Part shown: positions 26,329 through 37,235 of the stretch, piece after piece | Layout of the letters: every line of letters starts with the position of its first letter | Position numbering within the stretch: position 1 is the first letter of the stretch | Assembly: GCA_018389105.1 (NCBI GenBank) | Contig: JACATO010001008.1 | Span: 1 to 64,000 of the forward strand | Direction of reading: 5' to 3' | Origin: Nautilus pompilius | Lineage: Eukaryota; Mollusca; Cephalopoda; Nautilida; Nautilidae | Length of the DNA stretch: 64,000 bases | Position numbers and translations under genes: made by a program | The notes under the pieces: generated by a model | What the model was told of the DNA's origin: nothing | What the model saw: the letters and a program-made list of their open reading frames with translations, nothing else | The model's database searches: none

Positions 26329-27052
26329 CTCTCTCTCTCTCCCTCCCTGTAATGACGTCATCTCTCTCTGTAGTGACGCCATCTCTCTCTGTAATGACGT
26401 CATCTCTCTGTACTGACGTCATCTCTCCCTGTAATGATGTCAAGTCTCTCTGTAGTGACGTCATCTCTCTCTGTAATGATGTCAAGTCTCTCTGTAGTGA
26501 CGTCATCTCTCCCTGTAATGACGTCATCTCTCTCTGTAATGATGTCAAGTCTCTCTGTAGTGACGTCATCTCTCTCTGTGATGACGTCATCTCTCTCTGT
26601 AATGATGTCAAGTCTCTCTGTACTGACGTCATCTCTCTGTAATGATGTCAAGTCTCTCTGTAATGACGTCATCTCTCCCTGTAATGACGTCATCTCTCTC
26701 TCTCTCTCTCTCTGTAATAACGTCATCTCTCTCTGTAATAACGTCATCTCTCCCTGTAATGACGTCAAGTCTCTCTCTCTCTCTGTAATGTCGTCATCTC
26801 TCTCTCGCTGTAATGTCGTCATCTCTCTCTCTCTGTAATGTCGTCATCTCTCTCTCTCTCTGTAATGTCGTCATCTCTCTCTCTCGCTGTAATGTCGTCA
26901 TCTCTCTCTCTGTGTGTGTAATGTCGTCATCTCTCTCTCGCTGTAATGTCGTCATTCTCTCTCTGTAATGACGTCAAGTCTCTCTCGCTGTAATGTCGTC
27001 ATCTCTCTCTCTCTGTAATGACGTCATCTCTCTCTCTCTCCCTCTCTCTCTT
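26329..27052 (+). repeat. Long CT array with regularly spaced GTAATGACGTCA units
   Basis: The largest member of the compound repeat. In 26390-26670 the period is about 42 bases, built from two half-units: GTAATGATGTCAAGTCTCTC and TGTAGTGACGTCATCTCTCT. Further right the half-units change to GTAATGTCGTCA with variable CT lengths. By eye I count 14 exact TGACGTCA octamers. Repetitive open frames on both strands are by-products. Confidence 0.95.
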
Positions 27053-27525
27053 ATTGTCAAACCGTTATTAGAAGCGGAGCTTATCTGAGGTCGGCTGTAT
27101 TTTTCGGGTGTTACCTTTCGCCATGTTTGCCTGTTAACAAGAATATATTCTCGTCTCCCTAAGAGAGGGGGGATGCAGTTGAGTCGCGTGTGCATTGTTC
27201 CTATGCAAGATTGAGGTAAACCACCTCTGGGTTCGAATGAACTAGTCCAAGTTTCCACGCCAGACATCTGCGTTGATCGAGACGCTTGTATTATGCGCCA
27301 TTAGTAGTAACAAAAAAAAAAGACTCTGTGAGTCGTAACAATCACATGCCCTTCCGGAATGAGTACGCAAAAAGGGAAATACAGAAATAGTGCAAAGTCG
27401 TCGGTAAGGGATGGCTTGCAGAGGACTTTTTCAGAGGTTGGTTCAAAAGCTCTTGTGTATAGATTGCCGTGAAGCAGCATCTTGGTTCAAAGAATGGAAT
27501 TTAGACCGCCACACTTCTTAAAGTT

Positions 27526-28790
27526 ATGGTGGTTACTGTGGTAACTTTGTCTTCTGATGCGAAAGCCAACATAACCTCAAGAACTACTGTCGTAGTTAGG
27601 AAAACAACAGAGTGTTTACCTCGCAAAATAATGCAAGAACTTGCGACTAGGGAAAGTTTTGTGGTGACGTACAATGTCGTGAAGCGTTTTCTGACAATTT
27701 ATTTTTCCAAAAATCTATTGTGAATGTTGGCTATAATAAACCAGAAACTTTTGAAAACACAAGTATGTACTTATCCAGAAGAACAATTCTACGTCGTGCA
27801 GAACAGATAACCAATGAGCTTTTAGCGCAGCTAAATGAAAATGCTAAGTCAATGGTCTAGTAATTCCTAGCCCTAGATGGCAGCTCTGATGTAATTGACA
27901 TCACGAAATTACTCTTTTTTATACTGAATTTAAAATCGGCCATGAACTGGTATCCATGGAATCAATCAGTGAGCTTACAGCAGAAGATTTATTGGAAAGG
28001 GTGTCAAATATCATTGTGCGATCGGAACCTGACATAGTAAACGTTATGTAGAGTTAATACAGATAGATCGCCTAATGTGATAAATAGAAACCGTGGACTT
28101 TTGAAAAGAATTAAAGATACAGAGAAGGAAACATCACCCGATCGGGAAATCTAATATTTTCATTGTATCACCTGTAAAAATGTTTTCAGAATGAATCCAC
28201 GTGGTAAGCACGATTGTGGATGCTGTGAATTTAATACGAGCAAGAGGTCTGATTCATCTACGATTAATATCCCTGCTCGAAGATGTTAGGGAAAGACAAT
28301 ATTATTTCATAGCATCCCAGTGTTCAGGGTTAGGACGAATATTTCAAAACTGATCTTGCGTTCCCTTGTTGACATTAATGTACATCTGAATAACTTAAAT
28401 GTAAAAATCCAGATTTAAAAGAAAAAATAATTATTGATGAGTTGTATTCATGAGTACGGAGTTTTAAAGTGAAACTACCCTTATTTTCAAAACGATTAAA
28501 TAATAACAACAACAGGAATTCTGCAGAACTTTCAAACGAGTTCAAAGACGGCTGAGGTGTACAGCAACGCTCTTAACAGTCTACATAAAGTGTTTTCTCT
28601 TCGTTTTTAGGGTTTTCAAAAATTAAAAACAACAATAACTCGTTCACTTGTCCTTTTGCTTACGATATCGAAAAAGCCTTTTCAGATCACCTTCAAACGA
28701 AAGTGATCGACTTGCAGACTGCTCATTTAGTAAAGGAGGTTTGTTAAACTTCCCGCGAAATGCGCAAAATAGCCGTCAACTACTTTGAAC
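27526..28790 (+). pseudogene. hAT transposase relic, GTF2IRD2/SCAND3-like (Charlie-type)
   Basis: Dispersed pieces in several frames follow the order of GTF2IRD2-like transposases. First comes ATRESFVVTYNVVKR (27640s), then SDNLFFQKSIVNV and LSRRTILRRAEQITNELL (27690-27840). Next is FLALDGSSDVIDITKLLFF (about 27865-27920), equivalent to the family's DES/TDIT catalytic region, followed by GHELVSMESISELTAEDLLE. Near 28460 is RSFKVKLPLFSKRLN, and near 28640 NSFTCPFAYDIE with VIDLQTAHLVKEV. Many stops and frameshifts show it is dead. Terminal repeats were not identified. Confidence 0.75.
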
Positions 28791-31754
28791 AGAACGAAAA
28801 AAAGATGGCTGTCAGTGGTCGAGTGTGAGCGAAGTCTCGTAAAACTGGCGTATCTCGCGTGAGGCGATACCGTGTAGGAGCCGCCACGCGAATGATCGGC
28901 GGAAACTTTATTGAACGGAAGTGTCGTTTATGGAGCTTAAGACCCGAATAGTTAAGAAGCAATGAAGACAAGACTTTGCTTTATTTATTGTTCATCTTTA
29001 AAAGTCCACCCACTAAAAACGTTTTCCTCAGCACACTTCTACTTATCAGGACATAGGTCGTTTTCTCCGATCTGACGTCAGCCAGGGCCGCCTTAAATCG
29101 TAACTCTTCATTAAACCCATTCAGGCTGATGTACACAACAAGCGATTCTGTATTTTACGCCCAAAATGGCTAACGGAAGGAAATGAACTGGCTCTGTAAC
29201 AATAAAAGACAGCCACATGGCAAATCTATTAATCATAAGACCAGCTAATATACCTGACCATGCCAGTTTGCAATTAAATCCCGTTCAGGCACTCTTTAAC
29301 GTACCCCCCTCGCAATGTATTATGCTCTTCAAGAGAAAAGAAAAAAAACTAGTCAGATGTACCACAGCGACAGCTGCATTTTCTGCATCGTTTCACGAAT
29401 ACGTGCAGTATTTTTTACTTTTAATTTAGCTTTTTTTTTAGACATCTGCCGCTAAACTCTGCGCCAGATTTTCCCCCTTTTTGCCTGGTTTCATGCAATG
29501 CTTACTGCACACTAACTTTCTTTCCCTTTTTTATAACCAAATGTGGTGGAAGTGATGCTGGAGGTGAGTGGCTCGTAAGCGACGCTGGGGCTAACCGGTG
29601 CTGCCATCTGTTAGGCAGGAATAACACTTCAAAGGATTTATATGTAGGAAAAAAAATGGCGATACATGTGAACAGCTTATGATAGTTCGTTTTAAGGATA
29701 TCATTGTAGAGTCAATATACTTCATACCGGAATCATTTCATTGGCACATCTATGTGATCATCAAACAGTAATATGACATAAAATCCATGCGTGTAAAATA
29801 TTTATTTTCGAACTTTTGGTCATCTCGTCACGCAAGACTGCCTTCATCGAAATATCGTTCTTTATGCTTGACGTATTGTTTTATTGGCTAGTTTAGATAT
29901 GTGCCACAAGTGTAGATATGTTGGCAGCCATAATTGTGGACTCACCGATGGATGTGAAAAGGAGGGCATTCTTTTGGTGGGGGGAATCTTTCGCGATTAA
30001 AGACCCCATATGAACTTATGTTAACACGTTTTTTGGTGTATATACAGATTTATAATGATTAATACATTTATATGTGTTAATACAACGATTATTAACGAAG
30101 TGGGGAAATGCAATTACGATTATGACTAACGGGGAGCAAGAACAGATGTTTACTCAAGAGGCAGCAGCTGACATGATTCCAACTGAACCTTTCCAAACCA
30201 AACGTTTATCTACGTGACAGTGGGCTTGCTTGTCAGCTAGGAAAAAACAACATATAAACAAATAGATTTATTTCCACTGAATAAATAAATTTACCGTTGT
30301 TGTGTCCGCTGTATCGAGGCAAGCCAAACATTCAGTGTCCTAGAAAGTTTTGCACCTTACCATATGATGTATTTACTATGCACGTTCTCACGCCAGGAAG
30401 AATTTCGAACGAACTTATGTAATTATTTTTCTAGTTTCTTGGCTACACGATTAAGGCTGAACGTTCTGGAACAGATTTTGGCAGCGTGTAATTACAGAAC
30501 AACGACTGGCACACAAGCTGAGATTTAGAAGGCGCGTGGATATAAAATTACGTTTATTATCTCCCCTTACGTGGTTGTTTTCCGCAACAGAAATCAAAAC
30601 AACAAGAGACGATGAGTCCTGAAGTTAATGTGTTTTTAATGTTAGGTTGGACCTGCAAAGTTTATATTTTGCTATTATTTAAAGTTCAGTTCCAAAGCTA
30701 AAATTACGAAGCACGAAATATCATATACATAAATGAGTAATTTCGTGCCGTAGCGGTGTGCGGTGAAGTCTTTAGGACGCGAGTCCAGATGGAGCCTCCG
30801 CTGATGCAGATCTCGGTCGTAGTAGCAAATATTCAAACGAGAACTTTGAAGGCCGAAGAGGAGAAGGGTTCCTTGCCAACGACGCTCGGGCACGGGTTAG
30901 TCGGTCCTAAGACACGGGAGAATTCCGTTCGTAAAAAAGGATTAGATGGTAATCCGTTTTAGTCGAAAGGGAATCGAGTTAAGAACAGACTAATCAAAGC
31001 CCACAGAAGCATTATACTGCTTACTGCCTTGCACAACTATAGCCCCTAATCAGTCAAGCGGCATAAATGTTACGCACAACTATGACGTAGCATCGAAAGC
31101 CATACGGTACTCTGCACAACTCTGGTGCATAAAAGATGATTTCTCGGCCGGAGAGCCGTCACGTCGCATCCGTGTTTTTGTAGACTATGGAAAGTTTACA
31201 TTCACTAAATTCTTCTCTTTGAAATGAATAATTCTGTAGGTTATTTTATAAACGTGTTTGTTTGTTTTTTTTTAGCTTTTGCTCGTTTTCTTTAGTTTTT
31301 GTCTCATATTTCCTACGTTGGAATATCTTAAGTCACGCAATTTATGTACTTTATAGATTTTCTTAAAAGGGGTAAAACTTTAAAACGTAAATAATTTAAG
31401 TTGCAAATAGTCTTAATAGATAAACGATTTAAAGGAATCTGCCGTACTAATTTCACCCAGCCAATAAATGTTCCTGACCTAAATCTATACTACAGATGTG
31501 ACTCTATATACAGTACTGGAAATGATTATGGAAGCAGGGGGAAAACTGGGTATAAAATGTTAACAACCGGTAAAAGAGGGTTCTCATGCAAGTAATACAC
31601 CTGCAGGAATAAACGTATGGACAGGTGTATCATTGTAATGTGGTAAATACCACGGCTCTGGGGAAGGAGATATTACATGTCAGCTGAATAGAAATCAGAG
31701 TTTTAGCCAGGAGAGGCTTCTTCACGTGACGGGTTGAAGCCAGACTTAATGTTT
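28791..31754. other. Non-coding between two hAT relics
   Basis: May include the eroded 3' end of the GTF2IRD2-like relic near 28.8-29.0 kb. Otherwise AT-rich with short frames and no motifs. Confidence 0.45.
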
Positions 31755-31904
31755 CAAGAGGAGCTTTATCTAGAGGGGGCCAGGCGGGGCACGTGCCCCA
31801 GGCGCCCCCTGTGCAGTTTCTATTAAAGTTAGACGAGCCATCCTCGGATAGTGAAAAAACAATTTTCTTCAGATATATGACCTGCGTTTGATTATTGTTG
31901 TTGA

Positions 31905-32040
31905 GCGCAGGGATAGCCTAATGGTTCAAGTGCCTAATTTCGAAGGCATCAAGGGTTCGACGCCCTGTAACGTTAGGCCAAAAATATAAACCCCTGCGTT
32001 CGCCGATGTCAGGCTGGTGTGACAAGCCGATCTGTCATAA
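31905..32040 (+). repeat. tRNA-derived SINE-like unit inside the hAT element
   Basis: The head contains an A-box-like TAGCCTAATGG and a B box GGTTCGACGCC (31954-31964), correctly spaced for a tRNA-type RNA polymerase III promoter. CAGGG and CCCTG flank it like a short stem. The anticodon arm has an eight-base loop, so it does not look like a functional tRNA. About 70 bases of unrelated tail follow. It appears to sit inside the transposon. Confidence 0.5.
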
Positions 32041-32053
32041 TTAAAATTCAAAT

Positions 32054-32308
32054 ATGGATCCTGTTGTGAGCTCGCCGCCCACCATAGCTCGTCCAGCAAA
32101 GGTTGAGGACAAAGCCCGCAAAGGCGAGATGAAGAAGCCCCTGCCCAAGGCCAATGCTCACATAAGATCGGCCATACGCTCCGGAGTCTAGTCCGGCATC
32201 TTCAAACAGGTGAAGGGATCGTTCCGATTGATGCCTAAAGCTGCCATCTCGTTCAAGGCGAAGAAGAGCGTGGGCCGACGACACTCAAAGACCGAAGGAC
32301 ACATGTAG
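32054..32308 (+). pseudogene. Possible linker-histone-like (H1 / sperm H1-like) fragment
   Basis: An 85-codon frame from ATG to TAG with one internal TAG at codon 46 (32189-32191). It is rich in Lys, Arg, Ala and Pro (RPAKVEDKARKGEMKKPLPK) and contains SGIFKQVKGSFRL, which resembles the end of the linker-histone winged-helix domain. Composition and the QVKGSFRL piece suggest a relic of an H1 or protamine-like gene. The helix-forming core is missing, so the identity is tentative. Confidence 0.3.
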
Positions 32309-33241
32309 CAGATCCTGCGTTATAAGCGGGGGCAAGGGAAAAAAAATATGATGTCTTTGATTTTTTGTTGTGTCCGTTTGCGTGATTCGAAAGACAAGTA
32401 GTCTCGGCTCAGCCTTATGAAGTCTGATTACTAAAAGCTCACAAAATTTACAAAAATAATTGATAAGATTGGTACAACTAATGTTCACCGTATTTACGAA
32501 GATTTCGAACATATGTCAATGGTTAGGCCCCCGGGGAGCATTGTGTGACTGCTTTCGAAACTGGCGATTCTTGTGAGCAGAGCGAGGGAATGAGCACCAC
32601 TCGGCGGATCAAACGTGGGAAACCATCACAGGATGACGCATTGTGGTGGTTGCGAGATTGCCACCATAACAATTATCATGAGTGAGGGGCACTGGGATGG
32701 TCAGATTGTCAGACAACTTATATAAATTATTTGGTAAAAATACAGTGCTTGGAGCTACATGATCATGTACCTCATAGTACCACTGCCCAGTGCCAACTGC
32801 CAGTAAGACCATTCTCCCACGAAAATCTATGAAATTTAATGTTCTTATTAAAAGTGCCATTTCCTTATTTCAGAGCATTGTGTTATAGCCCTCTGCCACC
32901 CCGCAGGCTTGTCACCCACGGCAGGCACTCCCGGTTGCATCACAGGCCTCTGCAGTAACTCACACTGGCACCGCCAGCTCCCCGAGGCTTCCTGTCGATC
33001 TGCCGCCCTGATGGAAGCGCGGACAATACACGCAGGCGACGGGAACCGGAACTCGAACTGTTACCGCACTAGGACTGACGCAATCGAGCCGTGCTCCCAT
33101 TGGCTAACGTCATTGGGGCCAGCAGCTAAAAGACTCGGACCTCGACGCCTGCGGGGAGCACGTGGCAAGGACACTCAGGCCGGACGCGCACTAGCCAGCT
33201 CGGCTGTAGGCCAACTTGGGCACCAACAGTGTAAGAATACC

Positions 33242-35867
33242 ATGAAACGTTTCTTCACGAATAAGGAAAGTGGAGCTAAAGGACGGAAGAGGCGAAAGTT
33301 GGAAGCAGAAGAAGCCAAGAAGTCGAGCAAGTTGTTCAAGCACTTCTTTGGAAAGCCCGGAACAAGTAGTTCGGCACGTTTCATGGAGTCACCTGCACCT
33401 GCTACAAGTTTGTTAGAATCCGAAGGTGGATCAAGTACAAATGCGTCACAAGCCGAGGAGAAACTCAAGTTAGATAAATCCGAGTATAACGAGAATAAGA
33501 GTGAGGCTGCCAGAGAGAGCGCGGACATGACAGAAGGGGAAGTCGATGGTGGTGGTGGTAATGTTGAGTTTATTGACGAGATTAAACCTGACAACAATGA
33601 ACCTAGTGAACTGGATGGTGTCGAAGAGCCTCGAACTGTCACACCAGAAGTGATTGAACAGCATGATATTGGACTTCTTCTAAAGTTCGACAAGGATACT
33701 GGAAAAAACAGTTCTGCCTGACGCGTTGAGAACAGAAATAGTAAAGCTGGGTTCGAAGTATTTCCAGAACAGCGAAGGGCTTGCTTCAAGATGAAATTGG
33801 GAAATGGTCCTGGTGAGGAAGTGACTCGCTCATGGCTGGTCTAGTCCCCTTTTAAAAGTCTGCATTTTGTATCTGATGTCTTCTCTATCCCCGGTCAGAC
33901 CATCAGTCCTCATTGGAGCAGGAAAATGGATTCAACCACTAGGAAAAAATTGAAAGGATTAGTATTCATGAAAATGCTAAGAATCATCGGGAATGCTTCA
34001 CACGGTGGAAAGAGATGGAAAGAAATTTAGCTGAAAACGGAGGAGTTATTGACGCGGAACTTCAGTCACAGATTGAGAAGGAAAAGCAGAAGTGGCGTGA
34101 TATCTTGACGAGAATCCTTCATTGCATAAAATTCCTTGCGACTCAGAACCTGGCTTTGCGAGGACACAGGGAGTCACTTCAGCTAGACGATGACTCCAAT
34201 GTGGGAAATTTCCTTGAATTACTGAAACTACTGGCCGTCTTTGACCCTGTCATGTAAGCACACCTTACTCGCGTGGAAAATCATCCTGGATCTACGTCTT
34301 GTCTTTCACCGGGTGTCCAGAACGAATTCAAATACATGATCGCATCCACTGTTCACCAGAGTTTACTGAGAAACATTCGTAAAGCCAAGTACCATGGTCT
34401 CATGTTCGACTAGATTCCTGATCAGGTACACCGTGAGCAGATGTCAGAAGTAGTGAGGTACGTGGAAGTTGATTTTGAGTGGAAAACAGTCCATGTTAGT
34501 GAGTCCTTCCTTGGTTTTATCCAGATGAGACAGAAGGATGCTGAGAGCTTGGTTGAAGACATCTTGAAACAGCTAGAGAAGGACGAAGTGGAGTTGTCGG
34601 TCACAGTGCTATGACAACGCTGCTGTTATGGCTGGACACAGACATGGTGTTCATCAAAGAATAAGTGGAAAAAAAAAACAACCTGGCAGTGTTTGTGAAT
34701 TGCGACAATCACTCACTCAACTTGGTGGGTGTAAAAGCAGCCAAGCAGGATGTAATGATGGTCACATTTTTTGGAACCATCGAAGCTCTCTACGTGTTCT
34801 TCTCTCGTTCAACACAGCGCTGGGGAAAACTCAAAAACGCCGTGCCTGCGGTTGTTAAGTCGCAGTCCGAAACCAGATGGCGTGCAAGGACAGAAGCAAT
34901 GAAGCCCGTCAACAAGTACCTTGAGGAGATACTTCAAGTTCTCCAGGACATGATAGACAATGAAAACGAGACCAGTGAAACAAGAAGTGACGCAAGGCAG
35001 CTGTATAACCACGTTGAGTTACGATTTTCTGACTTTGCTAGGATTTTGGAACAAAGTACTCATTTGCATTGACCGTGTTCAAGAGAGGCCGCAGGATCCT
35101 AGCATGAACTTCCACGATGCTGCCCTGGATTTGAAAGCCCTTCGAGATCAGTTCGATGATGAAAGAGAAGTGTTGGTCAGTGAGTCGCTCGAGGAAGGAC
35201 TCGGTCTCTGTCGAGAATGGAATATTGAAGTTGAAAGACGTCAGAGACGAAAGAAACGAATGGCTGATGGGAACTCGAGAGACGCTGGGTTGACAGCCAA
35301 GGAGGAAATGGAAAGAGTCATGAAGGGAACACTCGACCATCTTCACAGAGAAATGGACGAAAGGTTCGCTCGTTTGTACGACAGTGACGCCAAGTTTGGG
35401 TTCCTTCTCGATGTGGATGGACTGTGTTACGGCGCCGACAGTATCGATATAAAGAAGAAATGCAAAAATTTGGGCGAATTGTACAGCTCTGATGTTGATG
35501 GACAGCAGCTATATGAAGAAATTTTGGATTGCAGAATGTTGCTATCAAGTCGGGCCAACATGAAAATATCAAGACCTGAAGAGCTTCTCGAATTTATTGT
35601 TCAGTATGGAGATGAGAGCGTCTTCCCCCACCCAATCTTCGCATTGCTATACAGATAATGCTAACCATCACAGTTTCCATTGCCAGCTGTGAGAGATCAT
35701 TCAGCAAGTTAAAACTAATACTGTCGTATTTGCGGGCTTCCTTGGGTCAAGACAGAGTCTGTGATCTTGCTCTGCTGAGTGGAGAAAGAGAATAAACTGA
35801 AAAAACTCACTTTGAGCACATCATAGACCATTTTGCATCAGTGAAAGCAAGAAAAGTGCAGTTGTGA
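33242..35867 (+). pseudogene. Broken hAT transposase, ZMYM1/DUF4371-like
   Basis: The N-terminus begins MKRFFTNKESG with a Lys/Glu-rich region, as in ZMYM1-like proteins. After a frameshift near 33700 come the pieces TVLPDALRTEIVKLGSKYF and, near 34010-34257, ATQNLALRGHRES, the signature of the DUF4371 core. Further pieces at 34665-35072 (VNCDNHSLNLVGVKAAK, SETRWRARTEA) match the DDE/RNase H-like region of this family. The frame then shifts to 34960-35658. The C-terminal hAT dimerisation motif, ASCERSFSKLKLILSYLRAS, is clear at about 35680-35745. I count at least three frameshifts and several internal stops (for example 33719, 34255, 34411), so it is a pseudogene. A GC-rich stretch just upstream (32880-33240) may be the old transposase promoter. 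Confidence 0.85.
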
Positions 35868-36079
35868 TTTCCATGTAGTGATATAATTTGTTAATTGAAT
35901 AAAAAAAACGAGGGGGCGCAATTTCAGTGTTTGCCATGGGCGCCATTTTCCGTAGATACGCCCCTGGATATAGGAAACTGATACTGTTGACAATAGACGC
36001 GGTCGTGGGGGAGAAGCATCACTTTTGGAGAGTTTGGAATAAGTAATTCGGGTTTGTGTTCTCAACGTGATAGACGATA

Positions 36080-36385
36080 AGCCAATGGAGCTCTTACGAA
36101 TAACCTAGCTGTAGGACCCCAAGCATACAGCTAATGTGGTGAACATCTATCTGGAACATAAAGATGCCCTAACCTGAACAAAGTCCTGATACGAACATCA
36201 GTGAGGCTATATGGGGTTCTATGTCTCGCGAGAAAGTCAGGCGGCAACCAAACACTTTGGATGAATTGTGGAAAGTGCTACAGGATAGTTGCAACGATAT
36301 TCCACAGACATACCTTGATAACCTGCATGGGAACATGATAACAAGGGGTCGTGCTGTATATATCGAAGGTTGGCAAATAGCATTA
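36080..36385 (+). pseudogene. Tc1/mariner-like transposase C-terminal remnant
   Basis: The piece DPKHTANVVNIYLEHKDAL (from 36115) matches the Tc1 block around the second catalytic Asp. After a frameshift, SPDTNISEAIWGSMSREKVR corresponds to the Tc1 motif SPDLNPIEHLW and keeps its acidic residue. It continues NTLDELWKVLQDSCNDIPQ and NMITRGRAVYIEG, as in the family's C-terminal tail. The N-terminal two thirds are missing and terminal repeats were not seen. Confidence 0.8.
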
Positions 36386-36814
36386 TCACCATATCGAAAA
36401 CAGGTAAATCACGCTATATTCTTTCCATTTACCCGAGATTGCATTATCGACCTTTTATAGTGAACCCACAGCCGACAACTCATTGGCAAGTTTCTCGACA
36501 TAACTGGCGGATCTTCAATCAATATAACATCGCAATAAGAACGTGCTGTCATCGCCACTTCTGCACTTACATTCAAGATTCTTTTCTTCTGACATAAACA
36601 AGCAACAGATATAACCCGGTCGATGATGCAATCTTCTGTACCGACTTGGCGACAGAAGATTAAGTAGCACATAAGAAATCTCTCTACCAACAGGAAAACA
36701 GCATTTCGAAAAATATGATTGTAGTAGTAGTATGTACTCTTCTCCGATGAGTCGTAGCGATTTCTGTCTCACGTAATTTAGGATATTTAGACAAAATCTT
36801 GAGTTCCAATGTCC

Positions 36815-37235
36815 ACAGTCCGCCGACCAATTACGCAGGCGGAATTGTCCTTGCATGGATCTACTTTGGAATAGTGGAAAGAAAAAAATTAATATTTGTT
36901 AAACATCTAATTTTTGCCAAATGCATTGTCGAATTAAAGACAACTACCATTGAGCCAACAAGCCATATACTGGGATTTGATACCCATATTTCTCAAAAAG
37001 GAAGGCGCTACATGCTACCAAAGGCGGGAAGAAAAATCAAAACATTCTTCTTCCCTGGGTACCCCAAGCCCCTGTTATGAATTCGGTTGAGCACTTAGGG
37101 AGATATCTCGATAGCCACGTCCCAGCCACTATTATGGAATTAGACAAATTTTTCACACGGACATGGCTGGACTTGGACCTGACCGTGATACAAAATCTTG
37201 CTGATTTAATGCGAATCACATAGAAGATTTTCCTA
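36815..37235 (+). pseudogene. Second Tc1/mariner-like transposase remnant
   Basis: GGIVLAWIYFGIVERKKLIFV (36835-36897) resembles the Tc1 block GGSVMVWGCFS. From 37060 another frame gives NSVEHLGRYLDSHVP and TRTWLDLDLTVIQNLADLMR, parallel to the Tc1 third catalytic block and C-terminal helix region. Sequence differs from the neighbouring remnant, so this is a separate old insertion or family rather than a duplicate. Several stops and frameshifts. Confidence 0.55.

Larger units (their letters stand above)
31755..35966 (+). mobile_element. hAT-superfamily DNA transposon (ZMYM1/DUF4371-like), degraded, with recognisable ends
   Basis: The right end read inward starts CAGGGGCGTATCTA, typical of hAT termini. 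The left end has the degraded counterpart GAGGAGCTTTATCTA. Both ends also carry GCGCCCCCT at a similar distance inside (31802-31810, and its complement at 35911-35919). I see no clear 8-bp target duplication. The interior holds a broken transposase (33242-35867) and an AATAAA just before the right end (35898-35903). The left third contains a tRNA-derived SINE-like unit and a histone-like fragment, probably nested insertions. The number of stops and frameshifts says the element is old and cannot code for its own transposase. Confidence 0.7.

Noticed and set aside
26282..26838. Frames of 112-140 codons encoding TSLQREM- or VMTSSLS-type repeats
   Set aside because: They are translations of the compound CT array in several frames and strands, with no codon bias or start context.
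31905..31970. Functional tRNA gene
   Set aside because: Anticodon loop has eight bases and the acceptor stem does not pair over seven; fits a SINE head better.
32609..32860. 83-codon minus-strand frame within the hAT element
   Set aside because: No motif and opposite in strand to the transposase; treated as chance.
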